From an uncultured Clostridia bacterium (lineage in GTDB: Bacteria; Bacillota; Clostridia; TANB77; CAG-508), in assembly GCA_944386415.1 (NCBI GenBank), contig CALXAY010000008.1, positions 1-60,223 on the forward strand: DNA of 60,223 bases, given 5' to 3'. The first letter of the stretch is position 1. Every line of letters begins with the position of its first letter. The notes under the pieces are model-generated. The model was given only the letters and a program-made list of their open reading frames with translations. It was not told the origin of the DNA and made no database searches. Below, piece after piece: positions 45,083 to 53,297 of this stretch. Position numbers and translations under genes: made by a program.

Positions 45083-47263
45083 TTATTTTTTCTTCTTTTT
45101 AAATAAAGCTTCTATTTTGTTTAATGGCTTTCCATTTTCATAATATGTTTTTTTATTGCTTTTTTTATCATATGAAACTCCATTATATAACTCCCATTCT
45201 TTATATTCACCTTCCTTATAATCTCCATTTGTGTACATTTCTTTTCCCTTTCCTTCTGCTACATCATTTTTAAATTCACCCTCGAAAAATTCTCCATTTT
45301 TACCTACTATTTTTCCTTTTCCTTCTCTTACACCGTTTTTAAAGTCTCCTTCATAATATTTTCCATCTTTCCATACATATTTTCCTTTGCCTTCTCTTTT
45401 GCCATTTTTAAAATCTCCGTCATAATAATCTCCGTCATCATATGTTTCTTTTCCTTTTCCTTCTGGTAAACCATTTTTCCAATCTCCTTCATAATATGTT
45501 CCGTCTTTATATGTCATCTTTCCTTTGCCTTCTCTTTTGCCATTTTTCCATTCTCCTTCGTAATAACTTCCGTCATTATATGTCATTTTTCCTTTTCCTT
45601 CTACTACGTCGTTTTTCCAATCTCCTTCATAATATGTTCCATCTTTATATACGTATTTTCCTTTGCCTTCACTTACTCCATTTTTCCAATCTCCTTCATA
45701 ATATGTTCCGTCTTTATATGTCATTTTTCCTTTGCCTTCTCTTTTGCCGTTTTTCCAATCCCCTTCATAATATGCTCCGCTTTCATATGTCTCTTTTCCT
45801 TTTCCTTCTACTACGTCGTTTTTCCAATCTCCTTCATAATATGTTCCATCTTTATATACGTATTTTCCTTTGCCTTCTCTTACACCATTTTTCCATTCTC
45901 CTTCATAATAATCTCCGTCATCATATGTCATCTTTCCTTTACCTTCTATTACTCCGTTTTTCCATTCTCCTTCATAATATGCTCCGCTTTTATAATTATA
46001 TTTTCCTTTACCATTATAAAATCCATAGATCATTTGTCCTTCATATCTGTCATCCTCAGTATCTTCCCAAACTAACTTATAAGTTTTATCAACTTCATTA
46101 TAAGTACAATTTCCAAAAAATTCTCCATCTTTGTTTGTAAGTTTAAATCTTCCTTCTAAATTATTATTTTTCCAATTACCTTCTTTTATAGTTCCATTTT
46201 CTCTTTTTAATATTCCTTTACCATTAAATTTTCCATTTAAGAACTCTCCTTCATATACTCCTTCAAGCTCTTTTAATGTCATTTTACCTTTTCCAGAAGG
46301 TTTATTATCTTTAAATTCACCTTCATATATATCTCCATTTGCATATTCCATTTTGCCTTTTCCATTCATTTTATCTTTATCAAACTGTCCTTCATATATA
46401 TTTCCTGTAAAATATCTAAATTTACCTATGCCTTTTTTTAAATTATTTTCAAAATCTCCTTCATATACATTTCTATTTACATACTTAAGTTTACCTTTTC
46501 CATTTAACTTTCCTTCTAGAAAATATCCTTCATAAATATTTCCATTTTTATATAGTAATTTTCCCTTTCCACTTGGTCTATCTTTTGCAAAAAATCCCTC
46601 ATATATGTTTCCATTTGCATAAATCATTTTACCTTTTCCGGCTTTTAAATCATCTTTAAATAAGCCTTCATATATATCTCCATTTGTATATTCCATCTTG
46701 CCTTTTCCATTTCTCTTGCCATTTACTAATTCACCTTCATATATATCTCCGTTGTCATATATTGTTCTATTATTTTCTTTTTGAGTTTTTTCTTCTTTTT
46801 TTGTTTCTTTTTGTGCTTCTGCTTTCTTCTCTTCCTTAATTGTTTTAAGATTATTACTATTTTCTACATTTACAATTGCCTTTATTTTATCTACTAATTT
46901 ATTTAAAGACTCTTGTAATTCTGAAAATGCCGCTATTCTTTGCACTTGGCTTAAATAAAAATTAAATGAATCATTTAATTTAAAATCTTCTATTTGAAAA
47001 GGAATTATTGTTTTTCTTTCATTTAGAGCTTGGTCAATTTCTCTTGAAACCCAAATTGAATCTTGAGAAGAACTTGATAATATTAGTAAAAATATATGTG
47101 ACTCTCTTATCCCTTTTGGTATTTCTCTTGAATAATTTGATCCTACTGGTATTGACTCTGGTGCCATCCAACATTTTATTCCATTACTTTTTAAAGATTG
47201 TCTTACAATATTTGCTGTTTCATACTCTTTTGAGCTATAGCTTATAAAAACATCATTCTTCAT
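45083..47263 (-). CDS. TIR-domain protein with about 21 MORN repeats
   Basis: 726 aa. Residues 1-130 are a bacterial TIR domain: DVFISYSSKEY, CWMAPESIPVGSNYSREI, LLILSSSSQDS and the W71-x-x-x-E75 motif (IWVSREI), whose Glu is the NADase catalytic residue. A Lys/Glu linker (about 135-165) leads to about 21 MORN units of 23 aa (YYEGEWKNGVREGKGKMTY-like) to residue ~705. One degenerate unit lies near the middle; the late units are nearly identical, so recently amplified. MORN arrays bind lipids or proteins. I infer a TIR effector or signal generator held at the membrane. It overlaps the upstream TrkA-N/RyR gene by 11 nt. Confidence 0.88.
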   Translation of the reverse strand: MKNDVFISYSSKEYETANIVRQSLKSNGIKCWMAPESIPVGSNYSREIPKGIRESHIFLLILSSSSQDSIWVSREIDQALNERKTIIPFQIEDFKLNDSFNFYLSQVQRIAAFSELQESLNKLVDKIKAIVNVENSNNLKTIKEEKKAEAQKETKKEEKTQKENNRTIYDNGDIYEGELVNGKRNGKGKMEYTNGDIYEGLFKDDLKAGKGKMIYANGNIYEGFFAKDRPSGKGKLLYKNGNIYEGYFLEGKLNGKGKLKYVNRNVYEGDFENNLKKGIGKFRYFTGNIYEGQFDKDKMNGKGKMEYANGDIYEGEFKDNKPSGKGKMTLKELEGVYEGEFLNGKFNGKGILKRENGTIKEGNWKNNNLEGRFKLTNKDGEFFGNCTYNEVDKTYKLVWEDTEDDRYEGQMIYGFYNGKGKYNYKSGAYYEGEWKNGVIEGKGKMTYDDGDYYEGEWKNGVREGKGKYVYKDGTYYEGDWKNDVVEGKGKETYESGAYYEGDWKNGKREGKGKMTYKDGTYYEGDWKNGVSEGKGKYVYKDGTYYEGDWKNDVVEGKGKMTYNDGSYYEGEWKNGKREGKGKMTYKDGTYYEGDWKNGLPEGKGKETYDDGDYYDGDFKNGKREGKGKYVWKDGKYYEGDFKNGVREGKGKIVGKNGEFFEGEFKNDVAEGKGKEMYTNGDYKEGEYKEWELYNGVSYDKKSNKKTYYENGKPLNKIEALFKKKKK
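45290..46740 (-). repeat. 69-nt tandem repeat array coding MORN units
   Basis: Units of 23 codons, most alike between about 45290 and 46010, where units such as KDGTYYEGDWKN recur nearly unchanged. Likely copy-number variable. Confidence 0.75.
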
Positions 47264-49079
47264 TTTTTACTACTCCTCTTCTTACATGATTTTTTAAAAT
47301 CTCTGGCATATTTCTAATAATCATTCTGTCATTTTCTTTTAAATTAATTTCTTTATTACATAATTTACTTAGACTTTCACTAACACTATCTAAATCTTTG
47401 TAATCTACTAAGGCTGGATGTAACTTAGCAAGAAAATGTCTATAATCTCCTGTATTTTTTATATATTTTTTTACATCCTCTATTGAAGATGTTGTATAAC
47501 CAATGCTTCTAGTATAAGCATTCCATCTTTCATGCTCATTCTCACTTAATTTTTCTATTACTTCATCATTTACAATCATTTCATAGTTTTTTAAATCTTC
47601 TTCTAAATTGTTAGTATACTTATCTTTTAAAACTGAAAATAATTTATATTTTAAGTGAAGAGCAGTTGCTCTAGAAGAACATTTATTATATTCTAAAAGA
47701 TTATATTGCTTCAAAGTAGTATCTTTAGGATTATATGATAAATGAACTTGTTTTGCTAAACTTTCTAGTTTAGAATTTATAATACAATTATCATAATACA
47801 TATCTTTAATACTTCCAAAAGCATTTAAATTATATGAATTATTTCTTTCATTTACTAATTTATTTATTCTTTCTTTTTTACTTTCATTATCTATCCATAA
47901 ATTAATAATTGGCCTTCTATTGAAATTCTCTTTATCATTTTTTAAAAATATTTTTCTTAATAAAATAGCTGTATCAATATTCTTCTCATCACTTTCCATT
48001 GATACAAAAACATAATTTGTACTTTTAAGCCTTTGTATTTCCTCTTCTGCTTTTTTTGATTTAATATCAGCATCTATAAAATTTATATTATAATTATTTA
48101 AAAGTTCTGGATTATCTATTTCAAGTTTTTCTTTTATTTTTTCAGAATTAATATCTATAACATTTATTTCTAATTCATATCCTATTATCTGACCACACCA
48201 TACTGCAGTTTTTAAAAATTCTTGTCCAACTCTTCCACATCCTACTATTAATACTGATATTTTATTTTTTTCCGAGTTTAAATATAGAGGAATCCTATCT
48301 AATAAGTCATACACCATTCTTTCTGTTTCATTTATAATTTCTACATTTATTTTGCCTTTATTGCTTGAATCAAGTATAACTGTTGCTACATCTGAATTAT
48401 TTACTACATATATTTTCGTTTTATCTCTATTATGGTATTTAGTAATTAATTCAAGTGCATTTTCTAAATTTTCCTCTTCATTTTCAGAAATTAAATAAAA
48501 AGTTACTTTATTTTCATTTCCGATTTTTAAATCTAATATCTTATCTGTTATTTTTAATGCTTTTATATCTTCTTTATTTCTTTCCCTATCAAAGTTTGCA
48601 AAAACAATTTTTGCCATATTTCCTTTTCTTTTTAATATTTTTTTTGCTACCATTAATGACTTTTCGTTCATCTCTGAAAAAATATATAATCTTCTATTTT
48701 TATTTATTGCAAATTTTACCTTTACAAACATATCTCCTAAAAATATTAATATAACACTGGCTGTTAATATTGGTAATGCTAAAAACAATCCATATATAAA
48801 AATTGCATATAAAAATCCATTTATTGTTAATAAATCTATATTAGATATTATTGAAAAATCTTGATTCAATCCTAAACATTTTAAAGAATAGAATACTGAA
48901 TCTAGTACTTTAAATGTATTATTTTTCTCTTCCATAAAAGGAAATACCAATATAGCAAGTGCTGCAATTGAAGAAATTATAACTATAACTATTTTTGTTT
49001 TTAAATTTTCCTTAAATTTAATAGTCATAATGATACTTGCTATTATAATAATTGCAGATATTACAAAACATATTTGCAT
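47253..49079 (-). CDS. Membrane TrkA-N (NAD-binding) protein with C-terminal RyR-like domain
   Basis: 608 aa. Two N-terminal helices (1-21, 29-49), a short hydrophobic loop resembling a degenerate channel pore (VLDSVFYSLKCLGLN, 58-72) and another helix (88-118). Next come two Rossmann-like segments; the second has VGCGRVG at 279-285, the TrkA-N dinucleotide-binding motif. Residues 511-565 contain ENEHERWNAYTRSIGYT and LAKLHPALVDYKDLD, which resemble the ryanodine-receptor (RyR) domain. Predicted: a two-pore-helix, ligand-gated membrane protein controlled by a nucleotide. It sits between a stand-alone RyR gene (4-nt gap) and the TIR-MORN gene. Confidence 0.75.
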   Translation of the reverse strand: MQICFVISAIIIIASIIMTIKFKENLKTKIVIVIISSIAALAILVFPFMEEKNNTFKVLDSVFYSLKCLGLNQDFSIISNIDLLTINGFLYAIFIYGLFLALPILTASVILIFLGDMFVKVKFAINKNRRLYIFSEMNEKSLMVAKKILKRKGNMAKIVFANFDRERNKEDIKALKITDKILDLKIGNENKVTFYLISENEEENLENALELITKYHNRDKTKIYVVNNSDVATVILDSSNKGKINVEIINETERMVYDLLDRIPLYLNSEKNKISVLIVGCGRVGQEFLKTAVWCGQIIGYELEINVIDINSEKIKEKLEIDNPELLNNYNINFIDADIKSKKAEEEIQRLKSTNYVFVSMESDEKNIDTAILLRKIFLKNDKENFNRRPIINLWIDNESKKERINKLVNERNNSYNLNAFGSIKDMYYDNCIINSKLESLAKQVHLSYNPKDTTLKQYNLLEYNKCSSRATALHLKYKLFSVLKDKYTNNLEEDLKNYEMIVNDEVIEKLSENEHERWNAYTRSIGYTTSSIEDVKKYIKNTGDYRHFLAKLHPALVDYKDLDSVSESLSKLCNKEINLKENDRMIIRNMPEILKNHVRRGVVKNEE

Positions 49080-49082
49080 ATT

Positions 49083-49367
49083 TTATTCCTCCTTTATAAT
49101 TTTATATCCAAGTTTTTTTATTAATTTTAATGTTTCTAATGAAGTATCCATATCATAATTTTTTTCATTTTCGCTAAGTTCTTCATAAGGTACTAAACAT
49201 GGTGTTGTTTTAATTTCATCATTTCTTTCTTTTCCATACGTCCAACCTTCACTAATTCTGTTCTTAGCCCATACTTCATGAGTATTTTTAGCTAACATAT
49301 CTGCTAATTTTAATATTTCTTTATCCAAAATAATATCACTTGTATCTATAGGATTTGGTTTATACAT
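49083..49367 (-). CDS. Stand-alone RyR-domain protein
   Basis: 94 aa from ATG 49367, six bases after AAAGGAGAG; a longer start would include this ribosome site. Almost the whole protein is one RyR domain: YKPNPIDTSDI, LADMLAKNTHEVWAKNR, SEGWTYG, PCLVPYEELSENEKNYD and ETLKLIKKLGYKI. Prokaryotic RyR domains are found in nucleotide-related conflict systems and are thought to bind small ligands. It is the first gene of the operon with the TrkA-N/RyR membrane protein and the TIR-MORN protein. Confidence 0.88.
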   Translation of the reverse strand: MYKPNPIDTSDIILDKEILKLADMLAKNTHEVWAKNRISEGWTYGKERNDEIKTTPCLVPYEELSENEKNYDMDTSLETLKLIKKLGYKIIKEE

Positions 49368-49400
49368 ATTTTTCTCTCCTTTAATCATTGTAATATCTAT

Positions 49401-49430
49401 ATTTTACCATAAAACAATTGCATCTAACAA
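49401..49430 (-). promoter_or_regulatory. Promoter of the RyR-TIR operon
   Basis: Minus strand TTGTTA, 18-bp spacer, TAAAAT (49401-49406), about 35 bp before the RyR start codon. Confidence 0.5.
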
Positions 49431-49500
49431 TAGTTTAGAAAAAATATGTTTCCTCTTAGTTAGTAATTTCTTCTAATAGTAGATTTTTTGCAAAAAAGTG

Positions 49501-49529
49501 TGGACATAATTAAATTGTTATTATATAAT
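49501..49529 (+). promoter_or_regulatory. Promoter of the wall hydrolase gene
   Basis: TGGACA (49501-49506), 17-bp spacer, TATAAT (49524-49529). Confidence 0.7.
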
Positions 49530-49566
49530 AAATGTGTATTATTTTATGAGGAAAGAGAGTAAAGCT

Positions 49567-50994
49567 ATGTTAGATGATAAAAATTCTTTTAACTATGATA
49601 ATAGAAATTTATCTGATGTCTTTAGAGAGCTTCAGGAAATAAAAAATAATCCACAAGCTCAAGAAGAATACGCAAAGCAATTTAAAAATGCTCAAAAACA
49701 TAAGCCTAAAACTAAAATAAAGTTTGATAAAGTAAAGAAAAACTCTAATGTCTTTGCTTCTAATTTCCGTACCAAAGATAGGACAAGCAAACAAAAGTCT
49801 AATGATTTAAAGCTATCTCATGTTTTAACAGGTTGCGGAATTTTAGTGGTTTCTATGGCTTTGTTTTTCCCAAAAGACCTTGCATTCACTGAAAGTTACG
49901 CAAGTACTCAAACTTCACAAAAGGTTGAATCTTATGAATTAAATAGACATAGATTAAATATGCAAAGTATCATTTCTGAAAATGCGGGAATGGATAGAGT
50001 CAAAGAACAAGTAACTGAAGAACGTGATGTAGAATTTGAAACTACATATACCGACAATTCTACATTACCAAAAGGTGAGGAAATTGTAACTCAAGAAGGT
50101 ATACTTGGAAAAGATCAAGTTACAGTTGTAAAAACATATGAAAACGGAAATTTTGTTGAAGAAACTATTCTAGCTAGAACAACATTAATTGAACCTACAC
50201 CTAAATTGATTTCTCGTGGTACTTCAGAGTTCTTAGCTAAACACCAAGTACATATTGGAGATACAATGTATCTTGTGAAAGCTGATAAATTAAAAGCTGA
50301 AGCATCTGATACATCTACTGATACTGCAGAATTAAAAGAAAGTATAGATGTTAAACTATTAGAACTTCCAAGTGAAGAATGGGCTAAAGTTTCATTTGAT
50401 GGTATTGAAGGTTATATTAAAACTTCTAATTTGACTTCACCTACAACTACACCTAATATCGTAGAGAAAAATAGAGTACAAAGAATTTTACTTAAAGTTA
50501 ATATTGGAATGGAATTAAATAAATCAAGCGGATTAACTTTGAACGACTATAAGAAAATATTTACAAACATTCCAAATGATAGAAATAAGGTTTTTGAAGA
50601 TAATTATCAAGTATTTTACAATGCTGAAAAGAAATATAATATAAACGGTATATTCTTAGCATCTATAGCTATTCATGAAAGTGCTTGGGGTTCTTCAAAT
50701 ATTGCAAATGATAAAAATAATCTATTTGGTTATGGAGCTTATGATGAATCTCCATATGAATCTTCTCTTGATTTTGATAGTTATGAAGAAGGAATTGAAA
50801 CAGTAGCTAAATCTTTAGTTAAATATTATTTAAATCCTGCAGGAACAAAAATTTATGATGGTGAAACAGCAGAAGGTTGGTATTATAATGGGCCTACTGT
50901 TGAGGGTGTAAATACTAGATATGCATCAGATGAAAATTGGCATAAAAAAGTATATAGTTACATGGAAATGTTATATAATAGATTAAATTCTTAA
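49567..50994 (+). CDS. Membrane-anchored glucosaminidase with G5-like and SH3-like domains
   Basis: About 475 aa from ATG 49567 (AAAGAGAG upstream; start expected ~30 nt after the promoter). A Lys-rich cytoplasmic head, one helix (VLTGCGILVVSMALFF), then a G5-like domain (RDVEFETTYTDNSTLPKGEE to VVKTYENGNFVEE), an SH3-like segment (WAKVSFDGIEGYIKTSNL) and a C-terminal glucosaminidase domain. That domain contains the catalytic-loop motif SIAIHESAWGSSNIANDKNNLFGYGAYD. It cleaves peptidoglycan glycan strands outside the cell. A secreted protein of unknown role follows 33 nt on and may share the transcript. Confidence 0.85.
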   Translation: MLDDKNSFNYDNRNLSDVFRELQEIKNNPQAQEEYAKQFKNAQKHKPKTKIKFDKVKKNSNVFASNFRTKDRTSKQKSNDLKLSHVLTGCGILVVSMALFFPKDLAFTESYASTQTSQKVESYELNRHRLNMQSIISENAGMDRVKEQVTEERDVEFETTYTDNSTLPKGEEIVTQEGILGKDQVTVVKTYENGNFVEETILARTTLIEPTPKLISRGTSEFLAKHQVHIGDTMYLVKADKLKAEASDTSTDTAELKESIDVKLLELPSEEWAKVSFDGIEGYIKTSNLTSPTTTPNIVEKNRVQRILLKVNIGMELNKSSGLTLNDYKKIFTNIPNDRNKVFEDNYQVFYNAEKKYNINGIFLASIAIHESAWGSSNIANDKNNLFGYGAYDESPYESSLDFDSYEEGIETVAKSLVKYYLNPAGTKIYDGETAEGWYYNGPTVEGVNTRYASDENWHKKVYSYMEMLYNRLNS

Positions 50995-51027
50995 AAAGTA
51001 ATCAAAGAAAAGGAGGAATTTCATTTT

Positions 51028-51858
51028 ATGAAAAAGTTTAATTTTAAAATAAAAAATGTAAAACTAGCTTTTGCTATACTAATTATTTTAGCAATTATAC
51101 TATTAATATTATATTACAATTTCATATTTGCTGATGTTTTTGCTAGAAATAATTTTGCAAACCAAATGGTCGAAATAGCAGAAGAAAATGAAAGTCCTAT
51201 TTTTAGCATACAAAGAATATTATTATATAATAGTGCTAATGCTGTTGACAATTCTGAAGATCAATCTTTAAGTAATATGTCTATTTCTCAATTTACTGAT
51301 ATTTCTATTTATATAGATAATAGCCAAACAGTAGCTGATTTAACTGACGAAAATACCATTAAAGAATTATATATTGATAATATTTCAATAACTTCAAAAT
51401 CTGAAAATGGTACAAAAATACTTAACTATAAAAACCCATTGAACTTTGGAAAGTACCAAAATATAGATGAACCAGAAGATGATAGAATATATTTTAATAT
51501 TGTAAATACAAACGAAGAAAACGAAAACCATAATTATGATGAACCAACATTTTATACAGATTGCTCTAATCCAATTTCATTAGGCTTCCTAAATAAAGAT
51601 TTATTAACTAACTATTCAGTTTCTAATGATTCAAGTTCTGTTTCTTTCAACGGAAAAGTATTACAAGAAGCTGGCGTGAATTTAGATGATATAAATTATA
51701 CCTTAAATTTCACAATTCATATTGTAAATAATTTAAATCAAAAATTTGCTTATAATATGAAACTTGATATTGATTTAGATGGAATATATGATGGTTATAC
51801 ATATAGAGGTAAAAATGCTTCTGGAACACAATATCATTTTTTTAAAGAATTAAATTAA
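51028..51858 (+). CDS. Secreted/membrane-anchored protein of unknown function
   Basis: 276 aa. N-terminal KKFNFKIKNVK, one hydrophobic helix (about 13-36), then an acidic, Asn/Ser-rich extracellular region with little recognisable fold. The end, YNMKLDIDLDGIYDGYTYRG, looks beta-rich. AAGGAGG ribosome site. It follows the wall hydrolase by 33 nt and is probably cotranscribed, so a wall-associated role is plausible. I do not recognise the family. Confidence 0.6.
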   Translation: MKKFNFKIKNVKLAFAILIILAIILLILYYNFIFADVFARNNFANQMVEIAEENESPIFSIQRILLYNSANAVDNSEDQSLSNMSISQFTDISIYIDNSQTVADLTDENTIKELYIDNISITSKSENGTKILNYKNPLNFGKYQNIDEPEDDRIYFNIVNTNEENENHNYDEPTFYTDCSNPISLGFLNKDLLTNYSVSNDSSSVSFNGKVLQEAGVNLDDINYTLNFTIHIVNNLNQKFAYNMKLDIDLDGIYDGYTYRGKNASGTQYHFFKELN

Positions 51859-51863
51859 AATAA

Positions 51864-51893
51864 TTACGGCCCTGTACACCAGGGTCTTAATTT
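51864..51893 (+). terminator. Probable terminator after the secreted protein gene
   Basis: GGCCCTG-TACAC-CAGGGTC stem followed by TTAATTT. The T tract is weak. Confidence 0.5.
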
Positions 51894-52500
51894 ATGGTAC
51901 TAAGCTGTTGGAATAAAGAGGGCTATTCTAAAGCCTATATAAGGTCTTTTTATGTACTTCTGTGTCTCTTTTCCTCTATGTCAACAAATTTTTAGTTCCA
52001 TTCATCTTTAACGTGGCTCCTCGAACTGCTGGCATTGCTTATATTTCTTTTATTGCCTTTTCCTGTGTCCATTCGGACACAGTTTAAAATCATGAGATGT
52101 TACCGTTGTAGACACTTCCATATACCTCACGTTCCCACTGCTCTGTAAATTCTTGAATAGTCATCTTTTCTTACTCAGTATACAATTCAAGAATAGAGTC
52201 ATATTCTGCTCCAAAAAGATGATGACTACCAAGGTTCTTGCTTGTCTCAAAATTCCTTGCAAAATTCATTGCACAATCAAAATCAACCATTGTCCAAGCT
52301 TCCCTATTGGGAATAGATATTAGCCTCGAGTCTCTTAATCTAGAGATTATACAGCTTACAAAAAAGCTCCATATTCTTTTACACTTTGCAGTTGATTCCA
52401 AAAAAGATTCAGAGTCCCATGCTTCACTTTTTATCTTACCATATTTTTCTTTTTTCTAAAATACATAAAAAATTAAATTACAGTCATTTTAACATAATAA
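51894..52500. other. Degenerate, probably foreign DNA upstream of the tRNA genes
   Basis: No intact gene. Base composition is visibly less AT-rich than the neighbourhood near 51.98-52.14 kb. It contains a perfect hairpin CTGTGTCC-ATTC-GGACACAG (about 52062-52081), an inverted repeat TTCTTGAAT/ATTCAAGAA (about 52150-52196) and the coding remnant listed separately. Confidence 0.55.
52090..52401 (-). pseudogene. Remnant of an unrecognised gene, one in-frame stop
   Basis: A 76-codon frame (52171-52401) ends RNFETSKNLGSHHLFGAEYDSILELYTE. After a single TAA the same frame continues as EKMTIQEFTEQWEREVYGSVYNGNIS to 52090. Ribosome site and start are not convincing. The NLGSHHLFGAEYDSIL segment resembles sequences in secreted formylglycine-enzyme-like (SUMF1-type) clostridial proteins, but this is a weak impression. 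It is probably a fragment of a decayed element. Confidence 0.35.
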
Positions 52501-52524
52501 TTAAATAAAAATACAGCTTAGCAC

Positions 52525-52553
52525 TTGACAATATAGTGTATTTTTGGTATTAT
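52525..52553 (+). promoter_or_regulatory. tRNA operon promoter
   Basis: TTGACA (52525-52530), 17-bp spacer, TATTAT (52548-52553), about 40 bp before tRNA-Gly. Confidence 0.85.
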
Positions 52554-52592
52554 TTTAAAAGTCTTTGCATAATATATATAAAATAAAAAAAT

Positions 52593-52666
52593 GCAGGTAT
52601 AGTTTAATGGTAAAATAAAACCTTGCCAAGGTTTAGTTGCGGGTTCAATTCCCACTACCTGCTCCA
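52593..52666 (+). tRNA. tRNA-Gly (anticodon GCC)
   Basis: Acceptor GCAGGTA pairs with TACCTGC, anticodon loop TTGCCAA in a CCT/AGG-closed stem, T-arm GGGTTCAATTCCC, discriminator T, and CCA encoded at 52664-52666. 74 nt including CCA. Confidence 0.93.
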
Positions 52667-52669
52667 TAT

Positions 52670-52743
52670 GGCGAGTTAGCCAAGCGGTAAGGCACGAGTC
52701 TGCAAAACTCTGATGATCGGTTCGACTCCGATACTCGCCTCCA
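52670..52743 (+). tRNA. tRNA-Cys (anticodon GCA)
   Basis: Acceptor GGCGAGT pairs with ACTCGCC, D-arm TAGCCAAGCGGTAAGGCA, anticodon loop CTGCAAA, T-arm TCGGTTCGACTCCGA, CCA encoded at 52741-52743. Three bases separate it from tRNA-Gly; one transcript. Confidence 0.93.
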
Positions 52744-52745
52744 CT

Positions 52746-52793
52746 AAAAAATCTTGTAACGATTTAAGATACTAAGTTACAAGATTTTTATTT
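52746..52793 (+). terminator. tRNA operon terminator (copy 1 of a direct repeat)
   Basis: AAAATCTTGTAAC...GTTACAAGATTTT with T-rich tail, directly after the CCA of tRNA-Cys. Nearly the same ~50 bp recurs at 53298-53350. Confidence 0.85.
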
Positions 52794-52846
52794 TTAAAAA
52801 TTAATATTATTAAATAATATCAATAAATAAAATTTTACATGTTCGC

Positions 52847-52875
52847 TTGTTTTTTCTAAAAAAATATTATATACT
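52847..52875 (+). promoter_or_regulatory. Promoter of the type I toxin mRNA
   Basis: TTGTTT (52847-52852), 17-bp spacer, TATACT (52870-52875). Confidence 0.6.
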
Positions 52876-52912
52876 TATGAACATAGAAAATGAGAATAAG
52901 CAGATGTGGTTT

Positions 52913-52929
52913 ACCTCCAACAAGGAGGT
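52913..52929 (+). promoter_or_regulatory. Hairpin hiding the toxin ribosome site
   Basis: ACCTCC (52913-52918), loop AACAA, GGAGGT (52924-52929). The whole ribosome site is paired, as in many type I toxin mRNAs. Confidence 0.75.
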
Positions 52930-52936
52930 GAGGCGT

Positions 52937-53056
52937 ATGGTAGAAATAAAAACATTATTATTAATAATAAAATTACTTTTTGCTGGTCTTGTATCAGTAA
53001 CTATCATTGCGTTTGCCTTAGTTATAGCATTAGTTGTAATTATTAGCAAACAATAA
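52937..53056 (+). CDS. Type I toxin-like small hydrophobic peptide
   Basis: 39 aa: a short charged start (MVEIKTL), then a single long hydrophobic helix of about 28 residues ending in ISKQ. It fits membrane-damaging type I toxins such as the TxpA/holin-like group. ATG 52937 lies seven bases after GGAGGTGA, which is itself buried in a hairpin. A convergent minus-strand promoter (53158-53186) would make an RNA overlapping the toxin mRNA 3' end. Toxicity is inferred, not shown. Confidence 0.7.
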   Translation: MVEIKTLLLIIKLLFAGLVSVTIIAFALVIALVVIISKQ

Positions 53057-53057
53057 A

Positions 53058-53151
53058 AACCAATAAAAAACACATCTGTAATTTGACCGTTGCTGATGTG
53101 TTTTTTACATATCACAATAGGTGAACCACGTTTGTGGTTTCTCCATTTCCT
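53058..53151 (-). ncRNA. Candidate antisense antitoxin RNA
   Basis: Predicted to start near 53151 from the promoter TTGACT, 17 bp, TATAAT and to end at the shared hairpin 53064-53106, about 90-95 nt. It overlaps the toxin mRNA 3' end. It contains GGAGAAACCAC, almost the complement of the toxin leader GTGGTTTACCTCC, and its own stem AACCAC/GTGGTT. Confidence 0.6.
53064..53106. terminator. Bidirectional terminator shared by toxin mRNA and antisense RNA
   Basis: AAAAAACACATC/GATGTGTTTTTT stem with an 18-19 nt loop; A and T runs give a U tract on either strand. Confidence 0.8.
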
Positions 53152-53157
53152 ATAATT

Positions 53158-53186
53158 ATTATACACAGATTTATAGAAAAAGTCAA
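53158..53186 (-). promoter_or_regulatory. Promoter of the antisense RNA
   Basis: Minus strand TTGACT (53181-53186), 17-bp spacer, TATAAT (53158-53163): near consensus. Confidence 0.75.
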
Positions 53187-53297
53187 ATAATTTTCAAAAT
53201 AAAATTAAATGTGTTAAAAAAGTGTTAAAATAAAATATATTAATACTTAAAAGTCAGTATATAAGCTAGTTAGGAGAATTAGTCTATACGGACTATA

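Noticed and set aside
45442..46535. Long plus-strand ORFs (232 and 134 codons) opposite the MORN array
   Set aside because: They are mirror frames of a low-complexity repeat, Leu/Phe/Ser-rich, without ribosome sites.
52867..53166. 99-codon minus-strand ORF over the toxin locus
   Set aside because: It lies opposite the toxin gene, has no ribosome site and spans the antisense promoter and terminator; the type I locus explains the region.
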